64,000 nucleotides of DNA from Rhodobacter viridis (GTDB lineage: Bacteria; Pseudomonadota; Alphaproteobacteria; Rhodobacterales; Rhodobacteraceae), in NCBI RefSeq assembly GCF_003217355.1, contig NZ_QJTK01000013.1, positions 28,954 to 92,953 on the forward strand, read 5' to 3'. Below the pieces are notes generated by a model. That model did no database searches, had not been told where the DNA came from, and saw only the letters and a list, made by a program, of their open reading frames with translations. This document shows, piece by piece, positions 8,979 through 18,281 of the stretch. The stretch's first letter is position 1, and each line of letters starts with the position of its first letter. The position numbers and the translations under genes were made by a program.

Positions 8979-10471
8979 GCCACCTCCTCGCCCGCGTCGT
9001 CGCTCAGATCGACCCAGATCGTCTTCAGCTGCGTATATTGGTCATGCGCATGGATGCCGTTGTCGCGCCCGCCAAAGCCCGAGTGCTTGAAGCCGCCAAA
9101 GGGGGTGGTGATGTCGCCCTCGCCAAAGCTGTTGACCGTCACCGTGCCCGCCCGGATCGCCCGCGCGCCGCGCAACGCGCGTTTCACATTGGCGGTGAAG
9201 ATCGAGGCGGCGAGCCCGTATTCGGTGTCATTCGCCAGCGCGATCGCCTCGTCGAAGCTTTCGACCGTCAGGACTGACAGCACCGGGCCGAAGATTTCCT
9301 CGCGCACCTGTTTCGCGGCGCGGTCGGTGATGTCAAGGATGGTCGGCGCCACGAAGCCCGCCTCGGCGGTGCCGCCCATCAGCACCTTCGGCCCCGTGGT
9401 CAGATAGCTGGCCACCTTGTCGAAATGCGCCTTCGACACCAGCGCCCCCACCCGATTGACCGGGTCCAGCGGATCGCCCATCGGCCATTCGCGGGCATGG
9501 GCGAGGATCTTCGCCAGCAGCTTCTCCTTCACACCCCGCTGCACGATCAGACGCGAGGCGGCCGAGCAATTCTCGCCCATGTTCCAGAACGCGCCGTTGA
9601 CGATATGCGCGGCAACGCGGTCCAGATTTTCGGCATCATCCAGCACCACCGCCGGGTTCTTGCCACCCATCTCGAGCGTCACTTCCTTGAGGTTGCTTTC
9701 GGCGGCATAGCGCAGGAACCGCCGCCCCGTCGCGGTCGAGCCGGTGAAGGACACGGCGTCGATATCCATATGCCGCCCGATCGGTTCACCCACCTCGGCA
9801 CCACCGCCCGGAACGACGTTCAGCACCCCGGCAGGCAGCCCCGCCTCCATCGCCAGTTCGGCAATGCGCAGCGCGGTCAGCGGCGTTTCCAGAGCCGGTT
9901 TCAGCACCACCGAGCAGCCCGCCGCCAAGGCCGGGCCGATCTTCCAAGCGAGCATCAGCAGCGGGAAATTCCACGGCAGCACCAACCCGACGACACCCAC
10001 GGGCTCGCGCACCACCATCGCGATGTGATTGTCCGAGGCGGGCGAGACCTGATCGTAGATCTTGTCGATGAGTTCCGCATGCCATTTGATCACATGGATC
10101 GTCTCGGGCACGTCGACGGTTTCGCAATCATAGATCGTCTTGCCGCTGTCGAGGCTTTCCAGAACCGCCAATTCGCGCGCATTGCGGGTGATCAGTTTCG
10201 CAAGCTTGATCAGCACCGCCTTGCGACTGCCCGGAGGCAGCTTCGACCAGCGCCCGTCCTCGAACGCATCGCGCGCCTTCGCCACGGCGAAATCCACATC
10301 GAGCACATCGCAGGCCGCGACCTTGGCCAGCACCGCGCCGGTGGCGGGGTTCACCGTGTCATAGGTGGCCCCAGACATCGCCGGGCGGAAGGCGCCGTCG
10401 ATGAAGGCGCCCGTGGGGAAGGACAGGTTGGCGGCGATGGCCTTGTAATCCTCGTGGGTCAGAAGGGTCAT
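8975..10471 (-). CDS. Aldehyde dehydrogenase (PuuC-like, NAD(P)+)
   Basis: This 498-residue ALDH-superfamily protein is of usual length. Visible landmarks are VLPWNFPLLMLAWK, the NAD-binding FTGSTATGRRF, the general base in LEMGGKNP, the catalytic cysteine in NMGENCSAA (near residue 300), and EEIFGPVLSV. Its closest look is to PuuC, gamma-glutamyl-gamma-aminobutyraldehyde dehydrogenase. In this operon it probably oxidises the semialdehyde made by the adjacent DHDPS-family lyase or FAD oxidase, for example 2-ketoglutarate semialdehyde to 2-ketoglutarate. It begins 2 bp after the lyase gene and overlaps the FAD oxidase start, so the three are translationally coupled. Confidence 0.9.
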   Translation of the reverse strand: MTLLTHEDYKAIAANLSFPTGAFIDGAFRPAMSGATYDTVNPATGAVLAKVAACDVLDVDFAVAKARDAFEDGRWSKLPPGSRKAVLIKLAKLITRNARELAVLESLDSGKTIYDCETVDVPETIHVIKWHAELIDKIYDQVSPASDNHIAMVVREPVGVVGLVLPWNFPLLMLAWKIGPALAAGCSVVLKPALETPLTALRIAELAMEAGLPAGVLNVVPGGGAEVGEPIGRHMDIDAVSFTGSTATGRRFLRYAAESNLKEVTLEMGGKNPAVVLDDAENLDRVAAHIVNGAFWNMGENCSAASRLIVQRGVKEKLLAKILAHAREWPMGDPLDPVNRVGALVSKAHFDKVASYLTTGPKVLMGGTAEAGFVAPTILDITDRAAKQVREEIFGPVLSVLTVESFDEAIALANDTEYGLAASIFTANVKRALRGARAIRAGTVTVNSFGEGDITTPFGGFKHSGFGGRDNGIHAHDQYTQLKTIWVDLSDDAGEEVA

Positions 10472-10472
10472 C

Positions 10473-11378
10473 TCAGGCCTCCGCTTCGATCATCGCAATG
10501 GTTTGTTTGAGGACATGCACGGCCTGTTCCAGCTCGCGCTTGTCATCCTTGTTCAGCGCTTTCAGCGGCGGCCGCGGCGGACCGGCGCGCAGGCCCGTCC
10601 TCTCGACGCCATGCTTGATGCATTGGACAAACTTGCCGCCCTGTTCGAGCACGCGCATGAGCGGCAGCATCGCCGACATGATGCGGCGGCCCTTGGCGAA
10701 ATTGCCCTCGACCACGCAGGCGCGCCACAGCGCCAGATGCTCCCCCGGCAGGAAGTTCGAGCCGCCACAGACCCAGCTGCGCGCGCCCCAGGCAAAGAAC
10801 TCCAGCGCCTGATCGTCCATGCCGCAGGACATCTGGATATGCGGATAGTCGCGGGCGAGCAGGTGCACCCGGTTGATATCGCCCGAGCTTTCCTTGATCG
10901 CGCAGAAGTTCCGCGAACGCCCGACGCGGTCGAGGAACTCCTCGCCCATCATGATGCCCATCCGGCCCGGATAGTTGTAAAGCATGATCGGCAGATCCGC
11001 CGCGCGGTCGATGGCAAGCGCGTTGAGCGCATTTTCCCGCTCGGTCGGCACCGCATAGGGCGGCGAGCCTACCAAGAGCGCCGCCGCGCCGATCTTCGCC
11101 GCGGTTTCCGCCATGCGCAGAGAATCCTCGAGCCGGATCGCCACCGTGCCGACGATCAGCGGCACCCGGTCGCCGATGATCGCTTTCGCCCGGCGCGCCA
11201 TCTCCACCCGCTCGTCCATCGACTGGGCGTAATATTCGCCGGTCGAGCCACCGTTGATCAGGCCATGCACGCCTGATGCGATCAGATGCTCGATCATCGC
11301 TTCGAAACCGGCGTGATCGATCGATCCGTCGTCACGATGGGGCGTGATGACGGGCGTGTAGATTCCCTCGAACTTCAT
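10473..11378 (-). CDS. Dihydrodipicolinate synthase family lyase/deaminase
   Basis: This is a 301-residue TIM-barrel protein of the DHDPS/N-acetylneuraminate lyase family. Seen motifs are NGGSTGEYY (substrate carboxylate loop), YNYPGRMG with the conserved tyrosine, and the Schiff-base lysine in AIKESSGD. Because a lysine-biosynthetic dapA would not sit between a GntR regulator and an aldehyde dehydrogenase, a catabolic role is likely. The family includes HypD, the pyrroline-4-hydroxy-2-carboxylate deaminase, which gives 2-ketoglutarate semialdehyde and would fit the neighbouring aldehyde dehydrogenase and HpbD-like epimerase. That specific function is inference. Confidence 0.85.
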   Translation of the reverse strand: MKFEGIYTPVITPHRDDGSIDHAGFEAMIEHLIASGVHGLINGGSTGEYYAQSMDERVEMARRAKAIIGDRVPLIVGTVAIRLEDSLRMAETAAKIGAAALLVGSPPYAVPTERENALNALAIDRAADLPIMLYNYPGRMGIMMGEEFLDRVGRSRNFCAIKESSGDINRVHLLARDYPHIQMSCGMDDQALEFFAWGARSWVCGGSNFLPGEHLALWRACVVEGNFAKGRRIMSAMLPLMRVLEQGGKFVQCIKHGVERTGLRAGPPRPPLKALNKDDKRELEQAVHVLKQTIAMIEAEA

Positions 11379-11393
11379 GGGCTCCTCTGAGCG

Positions 11394-12095
11394 TTAGGCC
11401 CCCGGTGCGCGACCAAGAGGCATGCGGATGGCTTCCGGCGTGACGAAACTTTCGATCTGCGCGCGCGACAGTTCCCAATGCGCGACGGCCAGTTCGGCCG
11501 CGCCAGTGGCGTCGCCCGCCTCGATCAGGGCGATGAAGGCGTCATGCTGCTCGACCGCCAGCGCCTGCGGCTCGGCCATGTTGCTCCGGCGCGGGTTGTA
11601 GAAGGTCATGCCGATCCTTGTATGGTCGATCAGCAGACGGCGCAGGCTGGGCAACAGATACTCGTTATCCGACATTTCGCCGATGATGGCGTGGAACCGC
11701 TCGTTCGTCAGCGCGCGCTCGGCGGCATCGCCCGAGCGGATCGCGGCGCGAAAGGCGATCTGCGCCTGCTTGAGCCGCTCGATCTGCTGCGGGCGGGCAT
11801 TTTCCGCCGCCAGATGCGAGGTCGCGGCATAGATCATCGGCGCCGCGACGAAGAAATTGTGCAGGCTCTTGTGCGTCATCGGCACGACCTGAGCGCCGCG
11901 GTTCTCGTGCAGGATCACATAGCCCTCGCCCGCCATCTGGCGCAGCAATTCGCGCAGCGGCGGCCGGGACATACCGTAGATCTCGGACAGTTCCGTCTCG
12001 TCGAGATAGGTGCCCGCCTCAATCTCCTGCGTCAGGATCTTGCGGCGCAGATCCTCGATGCACAGGGTTTTCTTCGTTTTTGCGGGCGCGTCCAA
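11394..12095 (-). CDS. GntR-family (FCD-type) transcriptional regulator
   Basis: This 233-residue regulator has an N-terminal winged HTH (EDLRRKILTQEIEAGTYLDE then MSRPPLRELLRQM) and an all-helical C-terminal FCD ligand domain with conserved His residues (NERFHAIIG). It heads the operon gntR - DHDPS-like - aldehyde dehydrogenase - FAD oxidase on the minus strand and is divergent from the betaine importer genes. The intergenic region carries tandem AT-rich operator-like repeats (12169-12210), so it probably controls both directions. The inducer is not visible but should be an intermediate of the pathway. Confidence 0.88.
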   Translation of the reverse strand: MDAPAKTKKTLCIEDLRRKILTQEIEAGTYLDETELSEIYGMSRPPLRELLRQMAGEGYVILHENRGAQVVPMTHKSLHNFFVAAPMIYAATSHLAAENARPQQIERLKQAQIAFRAAIRSGDAAERALTNERFHAIIGEMSDNEYLLPSLRRLLIDHTRIGMTFYNPRRSNMAEPQALAVEQHDAFIALIEAGDATGAAELAVAHWELSRAQIESFVTPEAIRMPLGRAPGA

Positions 12096-12168
12096 GGCCG
12101 TGTCTCCTGCCGGTTTCGTTGCGCAAAGCCTGCCCCTGACTCGGGTCGTTACGCAACCTTAGCTGAGC

Positions 12169-12210
12169 ACAATACATATTGTCTACATACACAAAATACA
12201 TGTTGTCTAC
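12169..12210. promoter_or_regulatory. Tandem operator repeats in the gntR / proV divergent promoter
   Basis: The 16-base sequence AATACATRTTGTCTAC occurs twice, at 12171-12186 and 12195-12210 (24 bp apart, differing at one base). The first copy overlaps a perfect palindrome ACAATA-CA-TATTGT at 12169-12182. TTGT..ACAA half-sites are typical for FCD-type GntR regulators, so this is the likely binding region of the adjacent GntR protein. The AT-rich stretch is unlike its surroundings. Confidence 0.65.
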
Positions 12211-12253
12211 TATAGGGTTTCATGTTTGTCTTCTTTCAACGGGGAGAATCCGC

Positions 12254-13339
12254 ATGACCAAATCCGCCAGAGAGGACGTCATACGCTGCGAGGGGATCTG
12301 GAAGATCTTCGGCAAGAGATCGCATCAGGCGATGGAAGCCATTCGCGCGCATGGGCTGTCCAAACGGCAAATCCGGGAAGAGTTCGATTGCGTCGTGGGC
12401 GTTCAGGACGCCTCCTTTTCGGTCAAGCGCGGCGAGATTTTCTGCATCATGGGGCTGTCGGGGTCGGGAAAATCGACGCTGATCCGCCATATCAACCGGC
12501 TGATCGAGCCGACCTCGGGATCGGTGATCATCGAGGGTCAGAACGTCAACGCGATGAACGCGCGCGATCTGCGGGCGCTGCGGGCCGAACGCATCGGCAT
12601 GGTGTTTCAGTCGATGGCCTTGATGCCGCACCGCACCGTGCGCGACAACGTGGTGTTTTCGCTTGAAGTGCGCGGTGTGCCGGAGGCCGAGCGGGCGAAA
12701 GTCGCCGCCCATGCGATCGAGGCGGTCGATCTGACCGGCTGGGAAAAGAAATATCCCGACGAGCTTTCGGGCGGCATGCAACAGCGTGTGGGTCTGGCCC
12801 GCGCGATTGCCGCCGATCCGACCATCCTTCTGATGGACGAGCCGTTCTCGGCGCTTGACCCGCTCATTCGGCGGCAGTTGCAGACCACCTTCATGTCGCT
12901 CTCGGCCGAGTTGCACAAGACCACCGTCTTCATCACGCATGACCTCGACGAGGCGATCCGCATTGGCGACCGCATCGCGATCATGAAAGACGGCGTGCTG
13001 GTGCAGATCGGCACGCCCGAGGAAATCGTCACCCGCCCGGCCGATGATTACGTCGCCGATTTCGTCGCGGGGATTTCGAAACTGGACCTCGTTTCGGCGG
13101 CGCGGATCATGCAGCCGCTCGATCAGTATATCGCCCAACGCGGCGATGCGGGCTTTGCCGACTGGCCCGCCTGCCATCCCGAGGACAAGCTGAACACGCT
13201 GGTCGATATGGCGGTGGGCACCGACTACCCGATTTTGGTGAAAGCCGAGGGCGCCGTGATCGGCGTCGTGTCGAAACGCGCGCTGTTGCGCGGCATCCAG
13301 GGCCGCGAAGAAGCGTCGCCCAAGGCGGAGACCCTGTGA
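12254..13339 (+). CDS. proV: Quaternary amine (glycine betaine/proline betaine) ABC importer, ATPase
   Basis: This 361-residue ATPase is of the ProV/OpuAA type. It has Walker A GLSGSGKST at residues 67-75, the signature LSGGMQQRVGLARA, Walker B ILLMDEPFSALD and the H-loop FITHDLDEA. A C-terminal region of about 100 residues resembles the paired CBS domains of betaine ATPases. The first 60 residues contain the long N-terminal insertion (IFGKRSHQAMEAIRAHGLSK) typical of ProV. ATG 12254 is preferred over an upstream in-frame start because GGGGAGA precedes it and the alignment begins there. The stop overlaps the permease start (TGATG). It drives uptake of a compatible-solute-like quaternary amine, here most likely as a carbon and nitrogen source. 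Confidence 0.92.
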   Translation: MTKSAREDVIRCEGIWKIFGKRSHQAMEAIRAHGLSKRQIREEFDCVVGVQDASFSVKRGEIFCIMGLSGSGKSTLIRHINRLIEPTSGSVIIEGQNVNAMNARDLRALRAERIGMVFQSMALMPHRTVRDNVVFSLEVRGVPEAERAKVAAHAIEAVDLTGWEKKYPDELSGGMQQRVGLARAIAADPTILLMDEPFSALDPLIRRQLQTTFMSLSAELHKTTVFITHDLDEAIRIGDRIAIMKDGVLVQIGTPEEIVTRPADDYVADFVAGISKLDLVSAARIMQPLDQYIAQRGDAGFADWPACHPEDKLNTLVDMAVGTDYPILVKAEGAVIGVVSKRALLRGIQGREEASPKAETL

Positions 13340-14277
13340 TGGTGGACAAAGCTTTCAGCCTGCTCGACCCGTTTTCCGCGATCGATCTCGATATCGACGG
13401 CCGCGCCGGGGTGGTCAAGCAATGGGCCATCGAGAACCGCGCCGCCCTGCAACCGATCAAGACCTTCTTTGACGGGCTGATCACCGGGATCGAGCATCTG
13501 ATGCAGGCGATCCCGCCTTCGGTGATGCTGGTGATGATCGTGCTGGTGTCCTGGCAGGCGGCCGGACGGCGCGTCGGCATCGTCGTCGCGGTGGCGCTGA
13601 TCGCGCTGGGGCTTCTGTCGCCCGAGGCCTGGGGTCTGGCGATGACGACGCTTGCCATCGTCAATTCGGCCGTGGCTTTGTGCATCATCATCGGCCTGCC
13701 GATGGGGGTTCTGGCGGGCAAAAGCGACCGCTTCGAAGGGGCGATCCGCCCGATCCTCGACACGATGCAGACCATTCCGGCCTTCGTCTATCTGGTGCCG
13801 GTGGTCATGCTTCTGGGCATCGGCAACGTCTCGGGGGTGATCGTGACGATCATCTTCGCCCTGCCGCCCTTGGTCCGGCTCACTTCGCTGGGCATTCGCG
13901 GCGTCAATCCGGGCGTGGTCGAGGCCGCCCGCGCCTTTGGCGCCAGCCCCACCCAGATCCTTCTCAAGGTCGAACTGCCGCTGGCCACCCCCACCATCCT
14001 TGCCGGTCTGAACCAGACGATCATGCTGTCGCTCTCGATGGTGGTGATCGCCTCGATGATCTCGGTGCGCGGCCTTGGCAACGAAGTGCTGCGCGCGATG
14101 GGGCGGCTTGATGCGGGCAAGGCCATCGTCGGCGGGCTTGGCATCGTCATCCTCGCCATTGTGCTGGACCGCGTGACCCAGGGCCTTGGCCGCTCGGGGC
14201 GCGACCGCAACCACCGTCACTGGTGGCAGGACGGCCCCGTCGGCCTGATCCTGAGCCTTTTCCAAAAGAGCGCCTGA
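13339..14277 (+). CDS. proW: Quaternary amine ABC importer, permease
   Basis: This 312-residue ProW-type permease has a hydrophilic N-terminus, several membrane helices (for example PPSVMLVMIVLVSW and VNSAVALCIIIGLPMG) and the EAA-like loop VVEAARAFGASPTQIL that contacts the ATPase. An alternative GTG start lies one codon upstream at 13336; the ATG at 13339 overlaps the ATPase stop and is chosen here. The gene sits in the middle of a proV-proW-proX operon and forms the inner-membrane channel of the importer. Confidence 0.92.
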   Translation: MVDKAFSLLDPFSAIDLDIDGRAGVVKQWAIENRAALQPIKTFFDGLITGIEHLMQAIPPSVMLVMIVLVSWQAAGRRVGIVVAVALIALGLLSPEAWGLAMTTLAIVNSAVALCIIIGLPMGVLAGKSDRFEGAIRPILDTMQTIPAFVYLVPVVMLLGIGNVSGVIVTIIFALPPLVRLTSLGIRGVNPGVVEAARAFGASPTQILLKVELPLATPTILAGLNQTIMLSLSMVVIASMISVRGLGNEVLRAMGRLDAGKAIVGGLGIVILAIVLDRVTQGLGRSGRDRNHRHWWQDGPVGLILSLFQKSA

Positions 14278-14310
14278 AGGCGCCGACTGCCCAACCAACA
14301 AGGAGAAATC

Positions 14311-15297
14311 ATGAAACACTTCAGCCTTGCGTGCGCACTTCTGATGTCGGTCGCCGCAACGCCGCTCATGGCCAATGACACCCCCGGCGCGGGCGTCACC
14401 GTGCGCCCGATCCTGCCGACGCAGATCGAGGAATTCTTCCAGCATCGGGTGCTGTTCCGCGCGCTGCAAGACCTCGGCTACACGATCGCCGAACCGAACG
14501 AGGTCGAATATCAGACCATCCACCTTGCCATCGGCACCGGCGACGCGGATTTCACTGCCGTCAGCTGGCGGGCGCTGCATGACGCCTTCTATCAGGAAGC
14601 GGGCGGCGACAAGGTGATGACCAAGGTCGGCACGCTGATCGATGGCGCGCTGCAGGGTTATCTGATCGACAAGGCCACCTATGACTCGGGCGTGCATGAC
14701 CTGAGCCAGCTCAAGGACCCGGAAATCGCGAAGAAATTCGACGCCGATGGCGATGGCAAGGCCGATCTGGCGGGCTGCATCCCCGGCTGGGGCTGCGAGC
14801 GCGTGATCGAGCACGAGCTGACCGAATACGGCCTGCGCGACACCGTCACCCACAATCAGGGCGCCTATCAGGCGATGATCGCCGATGTGATTGCGCGCAA
14901 CGCCAACAAGCAGCCGGTGCTTTACTACACCTGGACCCCCTATTGGGTCTCGGGCGCGCTGGTCCCGGGCCGCGACGTGGAATGGCTGTCCGTGCCCTAT
15001 ACCTCGCTGCCCGACGGCGGCACCGGCAACACCACCTTCAACGGCAAGAACCTCGGCTTTGCGGTGGACAGCATCGGCGTCGTCGCGCGCAACGATTTCC
15101 TCGCGGCGAACCCGGCGGCGGCGAAGCTGTTCGAGGTGGCCAAGATCGACATCAACGACGTTTCGGCGGAAAACAAGCTGATCACCGACGGGCAGAACAC
15201 TTCGGCCGATATCGACAAACATGCCGACGACTGGATCAAGGCGCATCAGGCGACCTATGACGGCTGGCTGGCCGAGGCCCGCAAGGCCGCCGAATAA
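14311..15297 (+). CDS. proX: Quaternary amine ABC importer, periplasmic binding protein
   Basis: This 328-residue protein starts with a clear Sec signal peptide (MKHFSLACALLMSVAA, cleavage after PLMA). The mature part matches the ProX fold: AVSWRALHDAFYQ, then the family-typical stretch DADGDGKADLAGCIPGW with two cysteines (GCIPGWGC), and the aromatic TWTPYWVSGAL that would form the cage for a trimethylammonium head. An AAGGAGA ribosome site precedes the start. Ligand choice (glycine betaine, proline betaine or hydroxyproline betaine) cannot be read from the sequence; the cluster context favours a proline betaine. Confidence 0.92.
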   Translation: MKHFSLACALLMSVAATPLMANDTPGAGVTVRPILPTQIEEFFQHRVLFRALQDLGYTIAEPNEVEYQTIHLAIGTGDADFTAVSWRALHDAFYQEAGGDKVMTKVGTLIDGALQGYLIDKATYDSGVHDLSQLKDPEIAKKFDADGDGKADLAGCIPGWGCERVIEHELTEYGLRDTVTHNQGAYQAMIADVIARNANKQPVLYYTWTPYWVSGALVPGRDVEWLSVPYTSLPDGGTGNTTFNGKNLGFAVDSIGVVARNDFLAANPAAAKLFEVAKIDINDVSAENKLITDGQNTSADIDKHADDWIKAHQATYDGWLAEARKAAE

Positions 15298-15331
15298 ACC
15301 GACGGCATGGGGGCGCCCCCCGCCCCTTTCC

Positions 15332-15365
15332 GCCCCGGCCCCGGCCTCAGTCATTGGGCCGGGGC
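15332..15365 (+). terminator. Possible terminator after the betaine importer operon
   Basis: A 9-bp GC-rich stem GCCCCGGCC/GGCCGGGGC (15332-15340 and 15357-15365) follows the proX stop and a 12-bp palindrome GGGGGCGCCCCC. There is only a short CTT after it, so it would be a weak intrinsic terminator. Confidence 0.4.
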
Positions 15366-15388
15366 TTCCCCGTTCGACGGAGTCCCCG

Positions 15389-16339
15389 ATGGCCGAAACC
15401 GCGCATTTCGTCTTTCTTCTGGTCGAGAACTTCTCGCATCTGGCGTTTTCCTGCGCCCTTGAACCGCTGCGGATCGCCAATCTGCTGTCAGGTCAGGAGC
15501 TTTATCGCTGGTCGCTGGCCAGCGAGGACGGGGTCTCGGCCACCTGCTCGAACCGGTCGGTGACGCTCGTGCATCGCGGGCTCGAACCGCTGGACCGCGG
15601 CGACAGGCTGTTCCTGATCTCGGGCATCCATGTGCAGCGCCACACCACACCCGCGATCCTGAATTATCTGCGCCGCGAACGGGCCGCAGGCACCCCCATC
15701 GGCGCAATCTGCTCGGGCGCCTATGTGCTGGCGAAGGCCGGGTTCCTTGACGGGGTGAAAACCGCGATCCACTGGGAATACCACGATCTTTTCATGGAGG
15801 ATTTCCCCGAGGTCGATCTGGTGCGCAATGTCTTCGTCACCGATGCGAAATTCGTCACCGCCTCTGGCGGCACGGCGGCGGCGGATCTGATGCTGCATCT
15901 GATCGCGCTGGAACATGGCAAGGATCTGGCCACGGCCGTCGCCGATCAGATGGTCTACAATGCGGTGCGCGAAGGCACGGCGGCGCAGCGCGTCTCGCTG
16001 CAATCGCGCCACGGGATGCGCAACGATCACATGTCGCGGGCGATTGCGCTGATGGAGGCGCAGATCGAAGAGCCGATGACGCCCTTCGAACTGGCCGACC
16101 GGCTGGGCATTTCCACCCGGCAACTGGAACGTCTGTTCGGCAAGTATCTGAACACCTCGCCCAAGCGTTACATGATGGAGATGCGGCTGCACCGCGCCCG
16201 CAACCTGATCGTGCAGACCGAACAGTCGATTTCCGAGATTGCCATGGCCTGCGGTTTCACCTCGACCTCGCATTTTTCCAAGGTGTTCCGCGCCCGCTAC
16301 GGCGTCGCCCCGATCAGCCACCGCGCAACGCTGGGCTGA
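15389..16339 (+). CDS. GATase1-like AraC regulator (GlxA family, GbdR/CdhR type)
   Basis: This is a 316-residue regulator. The N-terminal DJ-1/PfpI-like domain ([38 protein letters not shown]) is followed from about residue 215 by an AraC DNA-binding domain with two HTH motifs ([20 protein letters not shown] and [20 protein letters not shown]). Family members such as GbdR and CdhR control glycine betaine and carnitine catabolism in pseudomonads, which matches the surrounding betaine genes. It sits between the importer operon and the HpbD-like operon. The conserved bipartite sites at 5904 and 16352 are candidate targets. The ATG at 15389 is chosen because the family alignment starts there. Confidence 0.9.
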   Translation: MAETAHFVFLLVENFSHLAFSCALEPLRIANLLSGQELYRWSLASEDGVSATCSNRSVTLVHRGLEPLDRGDRLFLISGIHVQRHTTPAILNYLRRERAAGTPIGAICSGAYVLAKAGFLDGVKTAIHWEYHDLFMEDFPEVDLVRNVFVTDAKFVTASGGTAAADLMLHLIALEHGKDLATAVADQMVYNAVREGTAAQRVSLQSRHGMRNDHMSRAIALMEAQIEEPMTPFELADRLGISTRQLERLFGKYLNTSPKRYMMEMRLHRARNLIVQTEQSISEIAMACGFTSTSHFSKVFRARYGVAPISHRATLG

Positions 16340-16351
16340 GGCTGTCGCGCA

Positions 16352-16392
16352 ATGTCGCAATTTGCACCGGTCGCTTCGGGAAAGCGACTGTG
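16352..16392 (+). promoter_or_regulatory. Bipartite operator-like site upstream of the hpbD-like gene
   Basis: ATGTCGC at 16352-16358, 11 bases, then a 23-base block at 16370-16392 beginning GTCGCTTCG and ending CGACTGTG. It matches the site before mttB2 (5904-5944) in sequence and spacing. The block itself contains the inverted pair GTCGCTT/AAGCGAC. It lies about 54 bp before the start codon, a usual place for AraC-type activation. Confidence 0.6.
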
Positions 16393-16445
16393 CCGGGGCC
16401 GATCTGGCGCTGTCATGGCAGGCATATTCCCGAAAGGCGGCCCCC

Positions 16446-17552
16446 ATGAAGATCAAGGCGATCCACGTTTACGCCCATGAATTGCCGGTGAAGAACGGCC
16501 CCTACCGGATGGCCAATGCGCTGGTCTACAAGCTTGACACGACGCTGGTGCAGGTGATCACGGACACCGGCCACGTCGGCTGGGGCGAGACCTGCCCGGT
16601 CGGCCCGACCTATCAGCCGCATCATGCGCTTGGCGCCCGGGCGGCGCTGGCCGAGATGGCGCCGGGGCTGATCGGGGCCGCGCTGCATCCGGTTTCGCTC
16701 AGGCGCAAGATGGACAGCCTGCTGAACGGGCATCGCTATGCGAAAGCGGCGCTCGATATCGCCGCACATGACGCGATCGGCAAGGCGACGGGGCTGCGGG
16801 TGGCCGAGCTTCTGGGCGGGATCGCCACGGCAAACGTGCCCTCCTACTATGCCTCGGGGGTGGGGGCGCCGGATGAAATCGCCCGTATCGCCGCCGAGAA
16901 GATGGCGGAAGGTTACCCCCGGATGCAGGTGAAAATCGGCGGTCGCCCCGTCGAGGAAGACATCGCCGTGCTGCGCAAGGTCTGGGAGGTGATCCGCGGC
17001 TCCGGCATGCGGCTGGCCGCCGATGGCAACCGTGGCCTGCCGACGCGCGATGCGCTGCGGCTCTCGCGCGAATGCCCGGACATTCCCTTCATCCTGGAAC
17101 AGCCCTGCAACAGCCTTGAAGAACTGGCGGCGATCCGGCCGCAGCTCCATCACGGCCTTTACATGGACGAAAACGGCGAGGATCTGGCGACGGTCATTCG
17201 CGCCGTGGGGCAAGGGCTGGTCGATGGCTTCGGGATGAAGGTCACCCGCATCGGCGGGCTGCAGCAGATGGCGACCTTCCGCGATATCTGCGAGGCGCGG
17301 TCGCTGCCGCATACCTGCGACGATGCCTGGGGCGGGGACATCATCCACGCCGCCTGCACCCATATCGGCGCGACGGTCAGCCCCCGGCTGAACGAGGGGG
17401 TCTGGCTCGCCGCCCCCTATGTCGAGGGGCATTACGACCCGAAAAACGGCCCCGAGATCATCGGCGGCCATATCAAACTGCCCGAAGGTCCGGGGCTCGG
17501 CGTCGTGCCCGAGGACGGCCTCTTCGGCAATCCCATTCTGTCGGTGGAGTAA
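16446..17552 (+). CDS. hpbD: Enolase-superfamily betaine epimerase, HpbD-like (4-hydroxyproline betaine 2-epimerase)
   Basis: This 368-residue protein belongs to the mandelate racemase/muconate lactonizing (enolase) superfamily. The two catalytic lysines fall at residues 163 (MQVKIGG) and 265 ([11 protein letters not shown]), and a tryptophan at 320 ([10 protein letters not shown]). These are the positions I recall for the acid/base pair and the cation-pi tryptophan of the Pelagibaca bermudensis hydroxyproline-betaine 2-epimerase HpbD. Long shared phrases include [31 protein letters not shown] and CDDAWGGDI. Predicted role: 2-epimerisation of 4-hydroxyproline betaine or racemisation of proline betaine as the first catabolic step. 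It is followed 4 bp later by an SDR gene. Confidence is high for the family and good for the function. Confidence 0.85.
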   Translation: MKIKAIHVYAHELPVKNGPYRMANALVYKLDTTLVQVITDTGHVGWGETCPVGPTYQPHHALGARAALAEMAPGLIGAALHPVSLRRKMDSLLNGHRYAKAALDIAAHDAIGKATGLRVAELLGGIATANVPSYYASGVGAPDEIARIAAEKMAEGYPRMQVKIGGRPVEEDIAVLRKVWEVIRGSGMRLAADGNRGLPTRDALRLSRECPDIPFILEQPCNSLEELAAIRPQLHHGLYMDENGEDLATVIRAVGQGLVDGFGMKVTRIGGLQQMATFRDICEARSLPHTCDDAWGGDIIHAACTHIGATVSPRLNEGVWLAAPYVEGHYDPKNGPEIIGGHIKLPEGPGLGVVPEDGLFGNPILSVE

Positions 17553-17555
17553 GAC

Positions 17556-18281
17556 ATGAAGCTGCAAGGGAAAAAGGCACTGGTGACGGGGGCCGCCGGG
17601 GGCATCGGCGCCGCGGTGGTGCGGGCTTTGCGCGCCGAAGGGGCGGCGGTCGCCGTGGCCGACCGGGAGGTCGCGGGCATCGAGGCCGAGGCGCATCTGC
17701 CCGGCAACCTGCTTGATCCGGCCTATGCCGACGGGCTGGCGGCGGCGGCGCATCGGGCGCTCGGCGGGCTCGATATCGTCATCAACAACGCGGGCGTGAT
17801 CACCCGCGGCAAGGTCGATGAAACCTCTGACGCCGATTGGGATCTGTCGGTCGGCGTCAATGTCGAGGCGCCGTTCCGGATCTGCCGCGCCGCCATTCCG
17901 CTGCTTCCCCCCGGCTCGGCCATCGTCAACGTCGCGTCCTGCTGGGGTCTGCGTCCCGGCCCCGGCCATGCGGTCTATTGCATGACGAAGGCGGCGATTG
18001 CGTCCCTGACGCAATGCATGGGCATGGACCACGCCGGATCGGGCATCCGCATCAACGCGGTGGCACCGAACGAGGTGAACACGCCGATGCTGCGCACGGG
18101 CTTCGCGAAACGCGGTTTCGACCCGGATACGGCCGTGGCGGAACTGGGCAAGACCGTGCCCCTTGGCCGCATCGCAGACCCCGAGGATATTGCCGATGTG
18201 ATCCTGTTCCTCGCCTCGGACGCGGCGCGCTACATCTGCGGCGCGGTGATCGAGGTGAATGGCGGGAAGCCCGTCAAATGA
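17556..18281 (+). CDS. SDR-family NAD(P)-dependent oxidoreductase 1
   Basis: This 241-residue classical short-chain dehydrogenase has the cofactor motif VTGAAGGIGAAVV, the structural NNAG motif, the catalytic Ser region NVASCWG, the YxxxK pair in VYCMTKAAIAS, and the closing GAVIEVNGG. It starts 4 bp after the hpbD-like gene and its stop overlaps the next SDR start (ATGA), so the three form an operon. It probably oxidises or reduces a hydroxyl/keto group of a pathway intermediate. The substrate cannot be read from the sequence. Confidence 0.9.
   Translation: MKLQGKKALVTGAAGGIGAAVVRALRAEGAAVAVADREVAGIEAEAHLPGNLLDPAYADGLAAAAHRALGGLDIVINNAGVITRGKVDETSDADWDLSVGVNVEAPFRICRAAIPLLPPGSAIVNVASCWGLRPGPGHAVYCMTKAAIASLTQCMGMDHAGSGIRINAVAPNEVNTPMLRTGFAKRGFDPDTAVAELGKTVPLGRIADPEDIADVILFLASDAARYICGAVIEVNGGKPVK

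Noticed and set aside
13225..15480. Long minus-strand open frame (about 751 codons) opposite proW and proX
   Set aside because: It opposes three well-supported importer genes. The translation is low-complexity His/Asp/Arg and arises from GC-rich third positions.
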